Assembly (NCBI RefSeq): GCF_000827885.1
Contig: NZ_JTKH01000006.1
Span: 1 to 64,000 of the forward strand
Source of the DNA: Vibrio renipiscarius
Lineage (GTDB): Bacteria; Pseudomonadota; Gammaproteobacteria; Enterobacterales; Vibrionaceae
Reading direction: 5' to 3'
Length of the DNA: 64,000 nt
The position numbers and the translations under genes were made by a program. The stretch's first letter is position 1, and each line of letters begins with the position of its first letter. Of the stretch, positions 47,710 through 57,171 are shown piece after piece. Under the pieces are notes generated by a model. It saw only the letters and a program-made list of their open reading frames with translations. It had not been told where the DNA came from and made no database searches.

Positions 47710-47736
47710 AAAGGGGCGAAGTCGCCCCTTTTTCTT
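47710..47736 (+). terminator. Terminator of proBA
   Basis: AAGGGGCGA-AG-TCGCCCCTTTTTC; strong stem with T-rich tail. Confidence 0.9.
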
Positions 47737-47787
47737 TTCTTCAACTTATCAATTCCGTTACACTACGAGCATTGATATGGAGGTGAT

Positions 47788-48237
47788 ATGCATTGTCCTT
47801 TTTGCTCTGAGACCGATACAAAAGTGATCGATTCTCGATTGGTGGCTGATGGCCATCAAGTTCGTCGTCGTCGACAATGCTTAGCTTGTAGCGAACGTTT
47901 TACGACGTTTGAAACCGCTGAGTTGGTTATGCCACGTGTGATCAAGTCGAATGGCAATCGCGAACCTTTTAATGAAGATAAGATGGCCGGTGGCTTGCAG
48001 CGCGCGCTAGAAAAACGCCCTGTTAGTGCTGATGCGGTTGAACTTGCGATTAGCATGATCAAATCCAAATTGCGCGCCACCGGTGAACGTGAAGTGCCAA
48101 GCGATATGATTGGCAATCTCGTCATGGACCAGCTTAAAGATCTCGATAAAGTCGCTTATATTCGTTTTGCTTCTGTTTATCGTAGTTTTGAAGATATCCG
48201 TGAATTTGGCGAAGAAATTGCCAAACTTGAAGATTAA
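47788..48237 (+). CDS. nrdR: Ribonucleotide reductase regulator NrdR
   Basis: A 149-residue repressor of ribonucleotide reductase genes. An N-terminal zinc ribbon ([13 protein letters not shown]...CLACSERF) is followed by an ATP-cone domain (~48-138) that senses ATP/dATP. It heads the nrdR-ribD-ribE group, 14 nt before ribD, an arrangement common in gammaproteobacteria. Confidence 0.97.
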   Translation: MHCPFCSETDTKVIDSRLVADGHQVRRRRQCLACSERFTTFETAELVMPRVIKSNGNREPFNEDKMAGGLQRALEKRPVSADAVELAISMIKSKLRATGEREVPSDMIGNLVMDQLKDLDKVAYIRFASVYRSFEDIREFGEEIAKLED

Positions 48238-48251
48238 ATAGGTCATTAGTG

Positions 48252-49352
48252 ATGACATTCACTCATCAAGATTACCAAATGATGTCACGTGCGATTAAAT
48301 TGGCACAAGGTGGCATCTATACCACAGCACCAAACCCGAACGTTGGTTGTGTCATCACACGTGATGGCCAAATTGTCGGTGAAGGATTTCACTATCGTGC
48401 TGGTGAACCGCATGCGGAAGTGCACGCACTGCGCATGGCAGGGGAGTTAGCTGAAGGTGCGACCGCTTATGTCACGTTAGAGCCTTGCTCTCACTACGGG
48501 CGCACTCCCCCTTGCGCTGAAGGCTTGATTAAAGCCAAAGTCGCCAAAGTCATCTGCGCAATGCAAGATCCGAATCCTCAAGTTTCAGGACGCGGAATTG
48601 CTATGTTGCGTGATGCTGGCATTGAAGTGCAAGTTGGCCTGTTAGAAGCCGATGCCCACGCTCTAAATCCTGCGTTCATCAAACGCATGCAAACCGGCAT
48701 GCCGTTCGTCCAATTGAAAATGGCGGCGAGCTTAGATGGCCAAACGGCACTGGCGAATGGTCAGAGTCAGTGGATTACATCACTGGCCGCAAGACAAGAC
48801 GTACAAGTGTTGCGAGCGCAGGCGGGGGCGATTCTCTCTACCAGTCAAACGGTGATTGAAGATAATGCCTCATTGAATGTCCGCTGGAATGATTTACCTT
48901 CTTCTGTGCAATCACGTTACCCAGCTAACAGTGTTCGCCAACCCATTCGTGTTATCCTCGATCGCCAAAATCAACTTTCCCCAGATTTGAAACTATTTCA
49001 AACCGAAGGTGAGCGACTTATTGTTGGCCTTAATGGTGAGGTTGAATGTCGACTTGATGCGGATCATCGCATTGATCTGCGTACGACATTGGAACGTTTA
49101 GCTAACCAGCACAATATTAATCATCTCTGGGTCGAGGCGGGAGCCACACTGGCCAGTTCACTGTTCAAGCATCAGCTGGTGGATGAAATCGTGCTCTATC
49201 TTGCCCCTAAATTGATGGGCAGTGACGGTCGTGGCTTATTCGGGGCGCTGGGTTTGCATGATATGTCGAAAGTCATTGATTTGGATATTACCGAGCTTAA
49301 GCAGGTAGGTCGCGATATTCGCATTCTTGCCAAGCCAATCTATAAAGAATAG
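48252..49352 (+). CDS. ribD: Bifunctional riboflavin deaminase/reductase RibD
   Basis: A 366-residue enzyme with an N-terminal zinc deaminase domain (HAEVHALRMAGE, EPCSHYGRTPPC) and a C-terminal NADPH reductase domain (~150-365). It performs the second and third steps after GTP ring opening in riboflavin synthesis. ATG 48252 is preferred over a GTG one codon earlier. 5 nt before ribE. Confidence 0.96.
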   Translation: MTFTHQDYQMMSRAIKLAQGGIYTTAPNPNVGCVITRDGQIVGEGFHYRAGEPHAEVHALRMAGELAEGATAYVTLEPCSHYGRTPPCAEGLIKAKVAKVICAMQDPNPQVSGRGIAMLRDAGIEVQVGLLEADAHALNPAFIKRMQTGMPFVQLKMAASLDGQTALANGQSQWITSLAARQDVQVLRAQAGAILSTSQTVIEDNASLNVRWNDLPSSVQSRYPANSVRQPIRVILDRQNQLSPDLKLFQTEGERLIVGLNGEVECRLDADHRIDLRTTLERLANQHNINHLWVEAGATLASSLFKHQLVDEIVLYLAPKLMGSDGRGLFGALGLHDMSKVIDLDITELKQVGRDIRILAKPIYKE

Positions 49353-49357
49353 TCATT

Positions 49358-50011
49358 ATGTTTACAGGAATTGTAGAAGCAGTCGGAACTTTGGCTGCAA
49401 TTACGCCAAAAGGCGAAGACATTAGCGTTACCGTGAGCAGCAATAAGCTCGATATGTCAGATGTTAAACTGGGCGATAGTATTGCCACCAATGGCGTTTG
49501 CTTGACCGTGGTGGCGTTTAATGACCACAGTTACACCGCTGATTTATCTTTAGAGACTCTGAATAAAACGGGTTTTACGCATTATCAAGCGGGCGATAAG
49601 GTCAATCTAGAAAAAGCCATGCTACCGACGACGCGTTTTGGTGGGCATATTGTTTCTGGCCATGTCGATGGTGTGGGTGAAATCGTTGAGCGCAACCAAG
49701 TTGGGCGTTCAATTGAATTTTGGGTCGCTATGCCAGAAGAACTGAACAAATATGTCGCAGAAAAAGGGTCGATTACGGTTGATGGTATTAGCCTAACCGT
49801 GAATGCTTTACGTAAGAATGCATTCAAGTTGACGATCGTGCCGCATACCGGTGAAGAAACCACCATTGCCGATTTCCATGTCGGTCGTAAGGTAAACTTG
49901 GAAGTGGATGTATTGGCTCGTTATATGGAGCGTTTGCTGGCAAGTCAGCAATCACAACAACCAGAGTCTCGCATTACGATGGAATTTTTACAGCAGAATG
50001 GATTTGCCTAG
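49358..50011 (+). CDS. ribE: Riboflavin synthase alpha subunit
   Basis: A 217-residue enzyme that dismutates two 6,7-dimethyl-8-ribityllumazines to riboflavin. Two tandem lumazine-binding barrels are visible: MFTGIVEAVGTL with DSIATNGVCLTV, and GGHIVSGHVDGVGEI with GSITVDGISLTVN. The name is ribE in most databases and ribC in the E. coli convention. Confidence 0.95.
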   Translation: MFTGIVEAVGTLAAITPKGEDISVTVSSNKLDMSDVKLGDSIATNGVCLTVVAFNDHSYTADLSLETLNKTGFTHYQAGDKVNLEKAMLPTTRFGGHIVSGHVDGVGEIVERNQVGRSIEFWVAMPEELNKYVAEKGSITVDGISLTVNALRKNAFKLTIVPHTGEETTIADFHVGRKVNLEVDVLARYMERLLASQQSQQPESRITMEFLQQNGFA

Positions 50012-50099
50012 CTTGTTGAGGTAAGAGGCGAGTCACGATAATTAGACGCTAAACATTATATCGCCGTTATATAACGTGCGGCAAAAATAGGATTTTAAG

Positions 50100-51209
50100 A
50101 TGCCAATTAGTACGCCAAAAGAAATTATTGAAGACATTCGTTTAGGGAAAATGGTCATTCTGATGGATGACGAAGACCGAGAAAACGAAGGCGATTTGAT
50201 CATGGCCGCGGAGCATGTCACTCCGGAGGCGATCAACTTTATGGCAACTTTTGGCCGTGGCTTAATCTGTTTGACCATGACGAAATCACGTTGTGAGAAA
50301 CTGGGTTTGCCACCAATGGTGCAAGACAATAACGCCCAATACACCACCAATTTTACCGTTTCAATTGAAGCCGCTGAAGGCGTAACGACGGGCATTTCAG
50401 CGGCCGACCGTTCTCGCACCGTGCAAGCTGCCGTCGCGGCAGATGCAAAGGCGGCTGATTTGGTCCAGCCTGGTCATATTTTCCCATTGGCTGCGCAAGA
50501 AGGTGGCGTATTAACCCGCGCTGGTCATACGGAAGCGGGTTGTGATTTGGCGCGCTTGGCTGGTCTTGAGCCAGCCTCTGTGATTGTTGAAATATTAAAT
50601 GATGACGGCACCATGGCTCGTCGCCCAGATCTGGAAGTGTTTGCTGAAAAACACGGTCTAAAATTGGGTACGATTGCGGACTTGATTGAATACCGCAATA
50701 ACACTGAAACCACGATTGAACGTGTGGCAGAGTGTAAACTGCCAACGGAATTTGGTGAGTTTAACCTTGTGACTTACCGTGACACGATTGATAACCAAGT
50801 GCACTATGCGATGTGTAAAGAGGCTTCAGCAGATAAAGCGCCGCTTGTACGAGTGCACCTGCAAGATACGTTTACCGATTTACTGCGTAGCGATCGCAAT
50901 GCAGAACGCAGCTGGACACTCGATAAAGCGATGAAGCGCATTGGTGAAGAAGGCGGTGTATTGGTGATCTTAGGTAACGAAGAGCCAAGCGACTTGCTGA
51001 TTCATCGCGTTAAGATGTTTGAAGCACAAGACCAAGGTAGCGCTCCAACACTCGCCAAGAAACAAGGCACGTCACGCCGAGTCGGTGTTGGCTCGCAAAT
51101 CCTTGCGGATCTTGGTATCCACGACATGCGTTTACTTTCTTCAACCAACAAGCGTTACCATGCGCTGAGTGGTTTTGGTTTGAACGTTGTTGACTACATT
51201 TGTGAGTAA
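50100..51209 (+). CDS. ribBA: 3,4-dihydroxy-2-butanone-4-phosphate synthase with degenerate GTP cyclohydrolase II-like domain (RibBX type)
   Basis: A 369-residue protein. The N-terminal ~205 residues are a complete DHBP synthase ([54 protein letters not shown]). The C-terminal part (~206-369) aligns with GTP cyclohydrolase II but has lost the zinc cysteines: the usual RVHSECLTGD reads [10 protein letters not shown] and SLRCDCG reads LLRSDRN. It should therefore make DHBP from ribulose-5-phosphate but not act on GTP; a true ribA must be elsewhere. Such hybrids have been called RibBX in other proteobacteria; databases often still say RibBA. Confidence 0.92.
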   Translation: MPISTPKEIIEDIRLGKMVILMDDEDRENEGDLIMAAEHVTPEAINFMATFGRGLICLTMTKSRCEKLGLPPMVQDNNAQYTTNFTVSIEAAEGVTTGISAADRSRTVQAAVAADAKAADLVQPGHIFPLAAQEGGVLTRAGHTEAGCDLARLAGLEPASVIVEILNDDGTMARRPDLEVFAEKHGLKLGTIADLIEYRNNTETTIERVAECKLPTEFGEFNLVTYRDTIDNQVHYAMCKEASADKAPLVRVHLQDTFTDLLRSDRNAERSWTLDKAMKRIGEEGGVLVILGNEEPSDLLIHRVKMFEAQDQGSAPTLAKKQGTSRRVGVGSQILADLGIHDMRLLSSTNKRYHALSGFGLNVVDYICE

Positions 51210-51235
51210 CTAAGACAAGGGATTATTCCTGATTA

Positions 51236-51265
51236 AGCGAGATGTATTACGTATCTCGCTTTTTC
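51236..51265 (+). terminator. Terminator between ribBA and ribH
   Basis: AGCGAGAT-9 nt-ATCTCGCT plus TTTTT. An extended -10 (TGCTAGAAT, 51310-51318) follows and could start ribH-nusB. Confidence 0.85.
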
Positions 51266-51359
51266 GTTTTAGGAATGTAAAAACCTATTAGATATTGCTC
51301 ACAGTTTTGTGCTAGAATCCGGCGATTCTCACTTGATGAACATAGTTAAAGGAAAGCTT

Positions 51360-51830
51360 ATGAAAGTGATCGAGGGTGGCTTCCCAGCGCCAAACGCAAA
51401 AATTGCTATCGTTATTTCTCGTTTCAACAGTTTTATTAACGAAAGTCTATTGTCTGGTGCCATCGATACTTTAAAGCGTCATGGACAAGTTAGCGAAGAC
51501 AACATTACCGTAGTTCGTTGCCCTGGTGCAGTGGAATTACCATTAGTTGCTCAACGTGTAGCAAAGACGGGCAAATACGATGCAATCGTATCTTTAGGCA
51601 CCGTTATCCGTGGCGGTACGCCACATTTTGACTATGTTTGTAGTGAATGCAACAAAGGTTTGGCACAAGTGTCTCTGGAGTTTTCACTTCCAGTCGCATT
51701 CGGTGTTTTAACTGTTGATACTATTGATCAAGCAATTGAGCGCGCAGGAACCAAGGCTGGTAATAAAGGTGCAGAGGCTGCACTGAGCGCACTTGAGATG
51801 ATTAACGTTCTTTCTGAAATCGATTCCTAA
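51360..51830 (+). CDS. ribH: 6,7-dimethyl-8-ribityllumazine synthase
   Basis: A 156-residue enzyme that condenses DHBP with the ribityl-pyrimidine; it assembles into icosahedral shells or decamers. Motifs are [35 protein letters not shown] and [19 protein letters not shown] 51360 is preceded by AAAGGAAAGCTT and matches the family start MKVIEGG. The stop overlaps the nusB start (TAATG). Confidence 0.97.
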   Translation: MKVIEGGFPAPNAKIAIVISRFNSFINESLLSGAIDTLKRHGQVSEDNITVVRCPGAVELPLVAQRVAKTGKYDAIVSLGTVIRGGTPHFDYVCSECNKGLAQVSLEFSLPVAFGVLTVDTIDQAIERAGTKAGNKGAEAALSALEMINVLSEIDS

Positions 51831-52297
51831 TGGGGGCCAGTGTGAAACCAGCCGCACGTCGTAATGCACGTCGATTCGCTTTACAAGCGATCTACTCTTG
51901 GCAAATTACTAAAGAAAATGTTGCCACAATTGAAGAGCAGTTTTTATCTGGTGGTAAGTATGATGAAGAAGAACATCATGCTGCAGAGCCAGCTCTAGCT
52001 GCGCCAGACACAGACGTTGCCTACTTCCGTGACCTGTTAGCAGGTGTTGTGCTAAGTCACACAGAGCTAGATTGTAAGATTCGCCCTTACACATCTCGTC
52101 CAATGCAAGATTTGGATTTGATGGAATTGGCGCTACTTCGTCTTGCTATGTACGAGATGACTCGTCGCGAAGACGTTCCTTACAAAGTTGTTATCAATGA
52201 AGCGATCGAACTTGCAAAAGTGTTCGCAGCAGAAGATAGCCACAAATTCGTTAACGGTGTACTTGATAAAGCGGCACCGCACGTACGTAAGAAATAA
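51830..52297 (+). CDS. nusB: Transcription antitermination factor NusB
   Basis: A 155-residue all-helical RNA-binding protein that, with NusE (S10), binds boxA and supports antitermination on rRNA operons. Motifs are [17 protein letters not shown] at the start and [32 protein letters not shown]. Translationally coupled to ribH, a conserved pairing. Confidence 0.97.
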   Translation: MGASVKPAARRNARRFALQAIYSWQITKENVATIEEQFLSGGKYDEEEHHAAEPALAAPDTDVAYFRDLLAGVVLSHTELDCKIRPYTSRPMQDLDLMELALLRLAMYEMTRREDVPYKVVINEAIELAKVFAAEDSHKFVNGVLDKAAPHVRKK

Positions 52298-52311
52298 TCG
52301 CCAGATTAGTA

Positions 52312-52340
52312 AAAAGGTCAGCAAATTGCTGGCCTTTTTT
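52312..52340 (+). terminator. Terminator/attenuator after nusB
   Basis: AAAAGGTCAGCA-AAT-TGCTGGCCTTTTTTT with one wobble. thiL starts 49 nt later. Confidence 0.88.
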
Positions 52341-52388
52341 TATATACTGAATTCCTCAAAAACTAGCCTGTTAGAACGAAATATCTCT

Positions 52389-53366
52389 ATGCCCGGTGAA
52401 TTTAATCTGATCGACAAATATTTTGTTGGCCGTCAAACACAGCGTGAAGACGTCTTGTTAGCTGCCGGTGATGATTGCGCTTTAGTGCAAGCGCCCGCGA
52501 ATCAAGCGATTGCGATCAGTACTGATACCTTAGTTGCAGGAACCCACTTTCTCACCTCTGCCAACCCTGCATGGGTGGCGCATAAAGCATTAGCGTCCAA
52601 TATCAGTGATTTGGCTGCGATGGGGGCAAGCCCTGCTTGGGTGTCATTTGCTCTCACGATGCCTGAAGTGGATGAGGCGTGGCTTAAGCCCTTCTGCGAC
52701 AGTTTTTTTTCGCTTGCGGATCACTACGGCATTCAGTTGATCGGGGGGGATACCACCAAAGGCCCACTGAGCTTAACGCTGACAGTGCAAGGCTTTGTTG
52801 CTGCCGATAAAGCGCTTAGGCGTGATGGCGCGAAAGTGGGGGATTGGGTGTATGTTTCCGGTAACCTTGGTGATGCTAAGGCAGGGCTAGAGGTTATTTT
52901 GGGTAATGTTACGCCGAACGAACCCCACGCCTCTGAACTGGAAAAGCGCCACTATTTATCGACACCGCGGGTATCGCTTGGCCAGATGCTGCAAGGCATT
53001 GCGAGCGCAGCGATTGATATCTCTGATGGGCTTGTCTCAGATCTGCCCCATATTCTAAAACGATCAGGGGTCGGGGCGCGATTACAGGTTGATGATTTGC
53101 CGATTTCTGCCGAGCTATTGGCATTTACGGGCAATCGAGAGCAGGCATTGCAATACGCACTCAGTAGTGGCGAAGAATACGAACTTTGTTTTACTATTTC
53201 ACCGCAGCATCGTGACGCATTAGAGCGTATGCTGTTAGAGAGCAATACGAAAGTGACCTGTGTCGGCCAAATTGTCACACAGGCAGGGCTATCATTGACT
53301 CTCCAAGATAAACCACTCGATTGGCTGTTGAGTGGATATGATCATTTCCATACCAATAAGACGTAA
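52389..53366 (+). CDS. thiL: Thiamine-monophosphate kinase
   Basis: A 325-residue ATP-dependent kinase making thiamine diphosphate from the monophosphate. Motifs are GDDCALVQ with AISTDTLVAGTHF near 30-55, ASNISDLAAMGA, GGDTTKGPL and ISDGLVSDL. ATG 52389 gives the family start PGEFNLIDKYF; the frame is open far upstream across the nusB end and terminator and is not used. Confidence 0.95.
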   Translation: MPGEFNLIDKYFVGRQTQREDVLLAAGDDCALVQAPANQAIAISTDTLVAGTHFLTSANPAWVAHKALASNISDLAAMGASPAWVSFALTMPEVDEAWLKPFCDSFFSLADHYGIQLIGGDTTKGPLSLTLTVQGFVAADKALRRDGAKVGDWVYVSGNLGDAKAGLEVILGNVTPNEPHASELEKRHYLSTPRVSLGQMLQGIASAAIDISDGLVSDLPHILKRSGVGARLQVDDLPISAELLAFTGNREQALQYALSSGEEYELCFTISPQHRDALERMLLESNTKVTCVGQIVTQAGLSLTLQDKPLDWLLSGYDHFHTNKT

Positions 53367-53368
53367 TT

Positions 53369-53875
53369 ATGGCTAATCCTCTTTCTTTGATTTCTTTAAA
53401 AAATCCCTGGCACCTTCTAGCGACAGGATTTGGTAGCGGTTTATCACCGATCATTCCGGGCACGATGGGGACATTGGCCTCGATTCCGTTTTATTTCCTT
53501 TTGGTGCAATTACCTCTGCCGCTGTACCTTTTTGCGGTACTCGCGTCTTGCTTGATTGGCGTGAAAATTTGCCAAGTCACCTCAGATGATATGGGCGTGC
53601 ACGATCACGGCTCGATTGTGTGGGATGAATTTGCGGGTTTTTGGATTACGATGGCGATTGTGCCGTTGTTTCAATTGTCACCGACTGATTGGAAGTGGCT
53701 ACTGACCGGTTTTATTCTGTTCCGTTTTTTTGACATGGTAAAACCGTGGCCAATTGGCTGGTTAGATAAGCGTGTGCACGGAGGCCTCGGTATTATGATT
53801 GATGATATTGTCGCTGGTGTGATGGCGGGTGTTGCGCTTTACCTTGTCGGTAAATATGCGGGTTGGATGGTGTAA
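53369..53875 (+). CDS. pgpA: Phosphatidylglycerophosphatase A
   Basis: A 168-residue inner-membrane enzyme that dephosphorylates PGP to phosphatidylglycerol. Motifs are ATGFGSGLSPIIPGTMGTLASIP, HDHGSIVWDEFAGFWI (acidic metal site) and DMVKPWPIGWLDK. Starts 2 nt after thiL; the pair nusB-thiL-pgpA is conserved in gammaproteobacteria. Confidence 0.95.
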   Translation: MANPLSLISLKNPWHLLATGFGSGLSPIIPGTMGTLASIPFYFLLVQLPLPLYLFAVLASCLIGVKICQVTSDDMGVHDHGSIVWDEFAGFWITMAIVPLFQLSPTDWKWLLTGFILFRFFDMVKPWPIGWLDKRVHGGLGIMIDDIVAGVMAGVALYLVGKYAGWMV

Positions 53876-53887
53876 TCATCGGTAGAA

Positions 53888-53912
53888 AACGAGAGCGCAA
53901 TGCTCTCGTTTT
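53888..53912. terminator. Convergent terminator pgpA/yaeH
   Basis: AACGAGAGC-GCAAT-GCTCTCGTT with T-run. Confidence 0.88.
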
Positions 53913-53944
53913 TATTGCGTATGCCTAATATGACCGCGACAAGG

Positions 53945-54328
53945 CTAAGAGAGCTTTTCTAAATCCGCTTCAATCTCGGCAATTTTACTTGAGACCACTT
54001 TTTCTAAGTGGCGTAAATCAGACAGAATTTTTTGTTTAATGTCCACATCGGTTGGTTTCGCAGGTTTGGTTATCGCGTTTAATTCATCAATGACTAACGT
54101 TAAATTGCGATTGATTTCGGTGATTTGTTTGTATTGATGACTGGCGTTGTTGATTAAGACATTTTTTACTTGGCGGGGATATTTGAATTTGACGCTTTTG
54201 GCAAAGAGTTCGCCTTTCTGTTTGCGGAAATAGATTTTCAATACGTCTTTATGGGCTTCTTGCCGCAAAGAGTAGCGCTCAATCTTCAGGGGATCTTGAA
54301 TACCTAAACCGATAAGATTTACAAACAT
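53945..54328 (-). CDS. yaeH: UPF0325 family protein YaeH
   Basis: A 127-residue basic-acidic helical protein of unknown function, clearly similar to E. coli Yae[34 protein letters not shown] and [23 protein letters not shown]. The start at 54328 (MFVNLIGLG) fits the family; a longer frame to 54388 is not conserved. It sits beside glnD-map as in E. coli. Confidence 0.9.
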   Translation of the reverse strand: MFVNLIGLGIQDPLKIERYSLRQEAHKDVLKIYFRKQKGELFAKSVKFKYPRQVKNVLINNASHQYKQITEINRNLTLVIDELNAITKPAKPTDVDIKQKILSDLRHLEKVVSSKIAEIEADLEKLS

Positions 54329-54457
54329 AGGCGACCTCATTAAATTGGGTTGAGCGGAATACCCCTCACGATGTGGGTATCCCTTCATTTAATGTAGCAG
54401 CCTATATTTAACTGATACAGTGCGCTCTATCGCTATTTTAGCAACTTGTGGCTGAGA

Positions 54458-57082
54458 TCAGTTTGGTGCGAGTTCTGCCACATTGGCACAAAGCATCTCA
54501 CGCAATTGCTGCTCTTCATGATCGCTTAGCTTTCCACCTTCGGCACCCGTAATAATAAATAAATCTTCAGCCCGCTCACCGATAGTGGTGATTTTGGCCG
54601 CGTGAAGATTGATATTTAAATCGGCAAATGTCGCCCCAACCGTCGCGAGTAACCCGGGTGTATCCAAGGCCACAAATTCTAATGTGGTGCGCTTTTTACT
54701 CTTGCTTGGAAGAAAGTCCACTTTGGTTTTTACGGTAAAGTGCTGCAAATTTCGCGGGAGGCGGCGAGTGCGGATCTTCGTTGGTCGCCCATCTTGCAAA
54801 ACATGTGTGAGGTGTTTAGTGACGGCTTTGTGGCGACCAATATCAATCGCTTCACCATGCTGGTCGAGAACCATAAAGGTATCAAGTACATACCCATCTT
54901 TACTGGTCATGACTTGTGCATCATGAACGTTGAAGTTGCGTCTATCCAACTCGGCGACAACCGTTGCGAATAGGGCGTGTTGGTCTTTATGATAAACAAA
55001 AACCTCTGTGCCGCCGCGGGTGGCTTTTTCACTGATCAGAATTAATGGGCTCGTGGGATCATCGTGGCGCAATAAGTGGCTGCAGTGCCAAGCAATTTGT
55101 TTGTGTGTATGGCGGAGGAAATAATCGGCCTTAAAGCGCTGCCACAGTACTTCGATCTCTCTTGCCGAGAACCCTTCTTTACGTAGCTCCGCAGAGGCCA
55201 TTTGTTGATTGTGGCGAATGCGTTCACGCACATCGACCGGGTTCTCTAGACCACGGCGTAATGCACGCTGTGACGAGTAGAATAACTCGGCGAGCAATGT
55301 CCGTTTCCAACTGTTCCAAAGTTCAGGATTGGTCGCACAGATATCCGCGACCGTCAGGCAAACGAGATACTCTAAATGCTCTTCATCACGGACTTTTTTC
55401 GCAAATTCCGTGATCACTTCTGGGTCGTAAATATCGCGGCGCTGGGCGGTAACAGACATGAGCAAGTGGTGTCGGACTAACCAAGAAACGAGGTTGGCTT
55501 CAGGTGTCGATAGCCCTAACTCCAAGCAGAATGTGTACGCTTCTTCTGCCCCAATGACGGAGTGGTCTCCGCCACGTCCTTTGCCGATGTCATGGAAAAT
55601 AGCGGCAATGATCAGTAATTCTTTCTTTTGGATGCGCGGATACACTTCACAGCAAATAGGGTGCTTGCTGTGATTTTTTGCATAACTAAAGGTGTTGATG
55701 TGTTTGAGTAAGCGCATGCTGTGCTCATCCACGGTGTAAACATGGAAGAGGTCGAACTGCATTTGGCCGACGATCTGGCTCCATTGTGGTAAATACGCGG
55801 CTAATACGCCCAGTTTGTGCATTAAGCTAAACGCTTTGTGTAGCGCGTTCGGGTGGCGACACAACTCAAGAAATTTTTCACGCGCCGCTGGCATCGTATG
55901 AAGGAACTTATTGAGACGTCGGCGTGCTGTGCGTAATTGACGCAACGTGGGTGGCGCGACACCTTCAATGGTTGAATCATTCGCTATCAGCAAAAACATA
56001 TCCAATATCGTCTCAGGGCGAGCTTGGAATAGCGCAGGCTTGCGAGCTTCAATAAGGCTGCCACGACGTTGAAAGTCAGCCGTAATCACTTGTGGAGCGC
56101 TGGCTGTGCCATTGTTTAAAATGGCTTGGTCAAACAACTTTAACAGCATTTTATTGAGGTCAGCGACACGTCGCAGAGTCCGGTAGAACTCTTTCATCAT
56201 CATTTCAACGCCGCGGTTGCCCTCACCACTAAAGCCTAAATTTTCGGCCACTTGTGCTTGGTGGGCAAAAGTGAGGCGATTGTCATAGCGACGCAGTTCA
56301 ATGTGCAGTGCAAAACGGACCCGCCATAAAAATTCTTGGCACTCGACCAATTCACGGTATTCCGCGTCCGTAAGGAAGCCATAACGACTCATTTCAAATA
56401 AGGACGTCGCACCAAAGTGGCGCCTTGCTATCCAACCGAGTGTGTGGATGTCTCGAAGGCCACCGGGTGTCGATTTTATATCGGGTTCAAGGTTGTAAGT
56501 GGTGTCATGGTAGCGCGCATGACGATTCTTTTGTTCCTGAACCTTGGCTTTGTAGAAGGTTTCGCTTGGCCAAAAGGACTCGGAATGAATCACCATTTTG
56601 AGCTGGTGGAAGGTGTCTTCACAGCCACAGAGCAAGCGTGCTTCTTGCAGGTTAGTGGCGACCGTAAGATCGGCTCGGCCAATCTCGGCGCACTGTTCAA
56701 TCGTACGAACAGCGTGGCCTATTTCTAAGCGTAAATCCCAAAGTAACGTAATAAATTCGCTGACTTTAGTGCCCAAACTTTCAGGTAGGGCTTTTTTGGA
56801 AACGATCAGCATATCAATATCGGACAAAGGGTGTAGCTCTCCTCGACCATACCCCCCAACGGCAACCAAGCTGATATTCGGTACTTGGTCAAAACCAAAG
56901 TGTTGCCATAACCGATGGAGTAACAAATCGGTGTAATCGGAACGGCCTAAGACGAGATCGCTTACCGAGTGGTGGTTCAAGAACTCTTCTCGTTGCGTAT
57001 GAGCAAATTGCTCTAACTGAGCTTTGAGCTCGTTGATATTAATTTGCTCTTCACTGAGGGTGAGTGGGGATTGAACAGGCAT
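54458..57082 (-). CDS. glnD: PII uridylyltransferase / uridylyl-removing enzyme GlnD
   Basis: An 874-residue nitrogen sensor that uridylylates PII under nitrogen limitation and deuridylylates it when glutamine is high. Domains in order: nucleotidyltransferase (~40-200; VGGYGRGELHPLSDIDMLI), helical linker, HD hydrolase (~460-590; IFHDIGKGRGGDHS), and two C-terminal ACT domains (~695-780 and ~800-874) that bind glutamine. It sits 89 bp downstream of map on the same strand. Confidence 0.97.
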   Translation of the reverse strand: MPVQSPLTLSEEQININELKAQLEQFAHTQREEFLNHHSVSDLVLGRSDYTDLLLHRLWQHFGFDQVPNISLVAVGGYGRGELHPLSDIDMLIVSKKALPESLGTKVSEFITLLWDLRLEIGHAVRTIEQCAEIGRADLTVATNLQEARLLCGCEDTFHQLKMVIHSESFWPSETFYKAKVQEQKNRHARYHDTTYNLEPDIKSTPGGLRDIHTLGWIARRHFGATSLFEMSRYGFLTDAEYRELVECQEFLWRVRFALHIELRRYDNRLTFAHQAQVAENLGFSGEGNRGVEMMMKEFYRTLRRVADLNKMLLKLFDQAILNNGTASAPQVITADFQRRGSLIEARKPALFQARPETILDMFLLIANDSTIEGVAPPTLRQLRTARRRLNKFLHTMPAAREKFLELCRHPNALHKAFSLMHKLGVLAAYLPQWSQIVGQMQFDLFHVYTVDEHSMRLLKHINTFSYAKNHSKHPICCEVYPRIQKKELLIIAAIFHDIGKGRGGDHSVIGAEEAYTFCLELGLSTPEANLVSWLVRHHLLMSVTAQRRDIYDPEVITEFAKKVRDEEHLEYLVCLTVADICATNPELWNSWKRTLLAELFYSSQRALRRGLENPVDVRERIRHNQQMASAELRKEGFSAREIEVLWQRFKADYFLRHTHKQIAWHCSHLLRHDDPTSPLILISEKATRGGTEVFVYHKDQHALFATVVAELDRRNFNVHDAQVMTSKDGYVLDTFMVLDQHGEAIDIGRHKAVTKHLTHVLQDGRPTKIRTRRLPRNLQHFTVKTKVDFLPSKSKKRTTLEFVALDTPGLLATVGATFADLNINLHAAKITTIGERAEDLFIITGAEGGKLSDHEEQQLREMLCANVAELAPN

Positions 57083-57138
57083 AGTGGCTTCCGTGCTGAA
57101 TTGTCGATATCACTTTATCAAATTGGGCGAGACAAAAA

Positions 57139-57163
57139 AATATCCCCGCAGAAGCGGGGATAG
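57139..57163 (-). terminator. Terminator of map
   Basis: TATCCCCGC-TTCT-GCGGGGATA then T-run on the minus strand; it separates map from glnD. Confidence 0.9.
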
Positions 57164-57171
57164 GAAAGATA

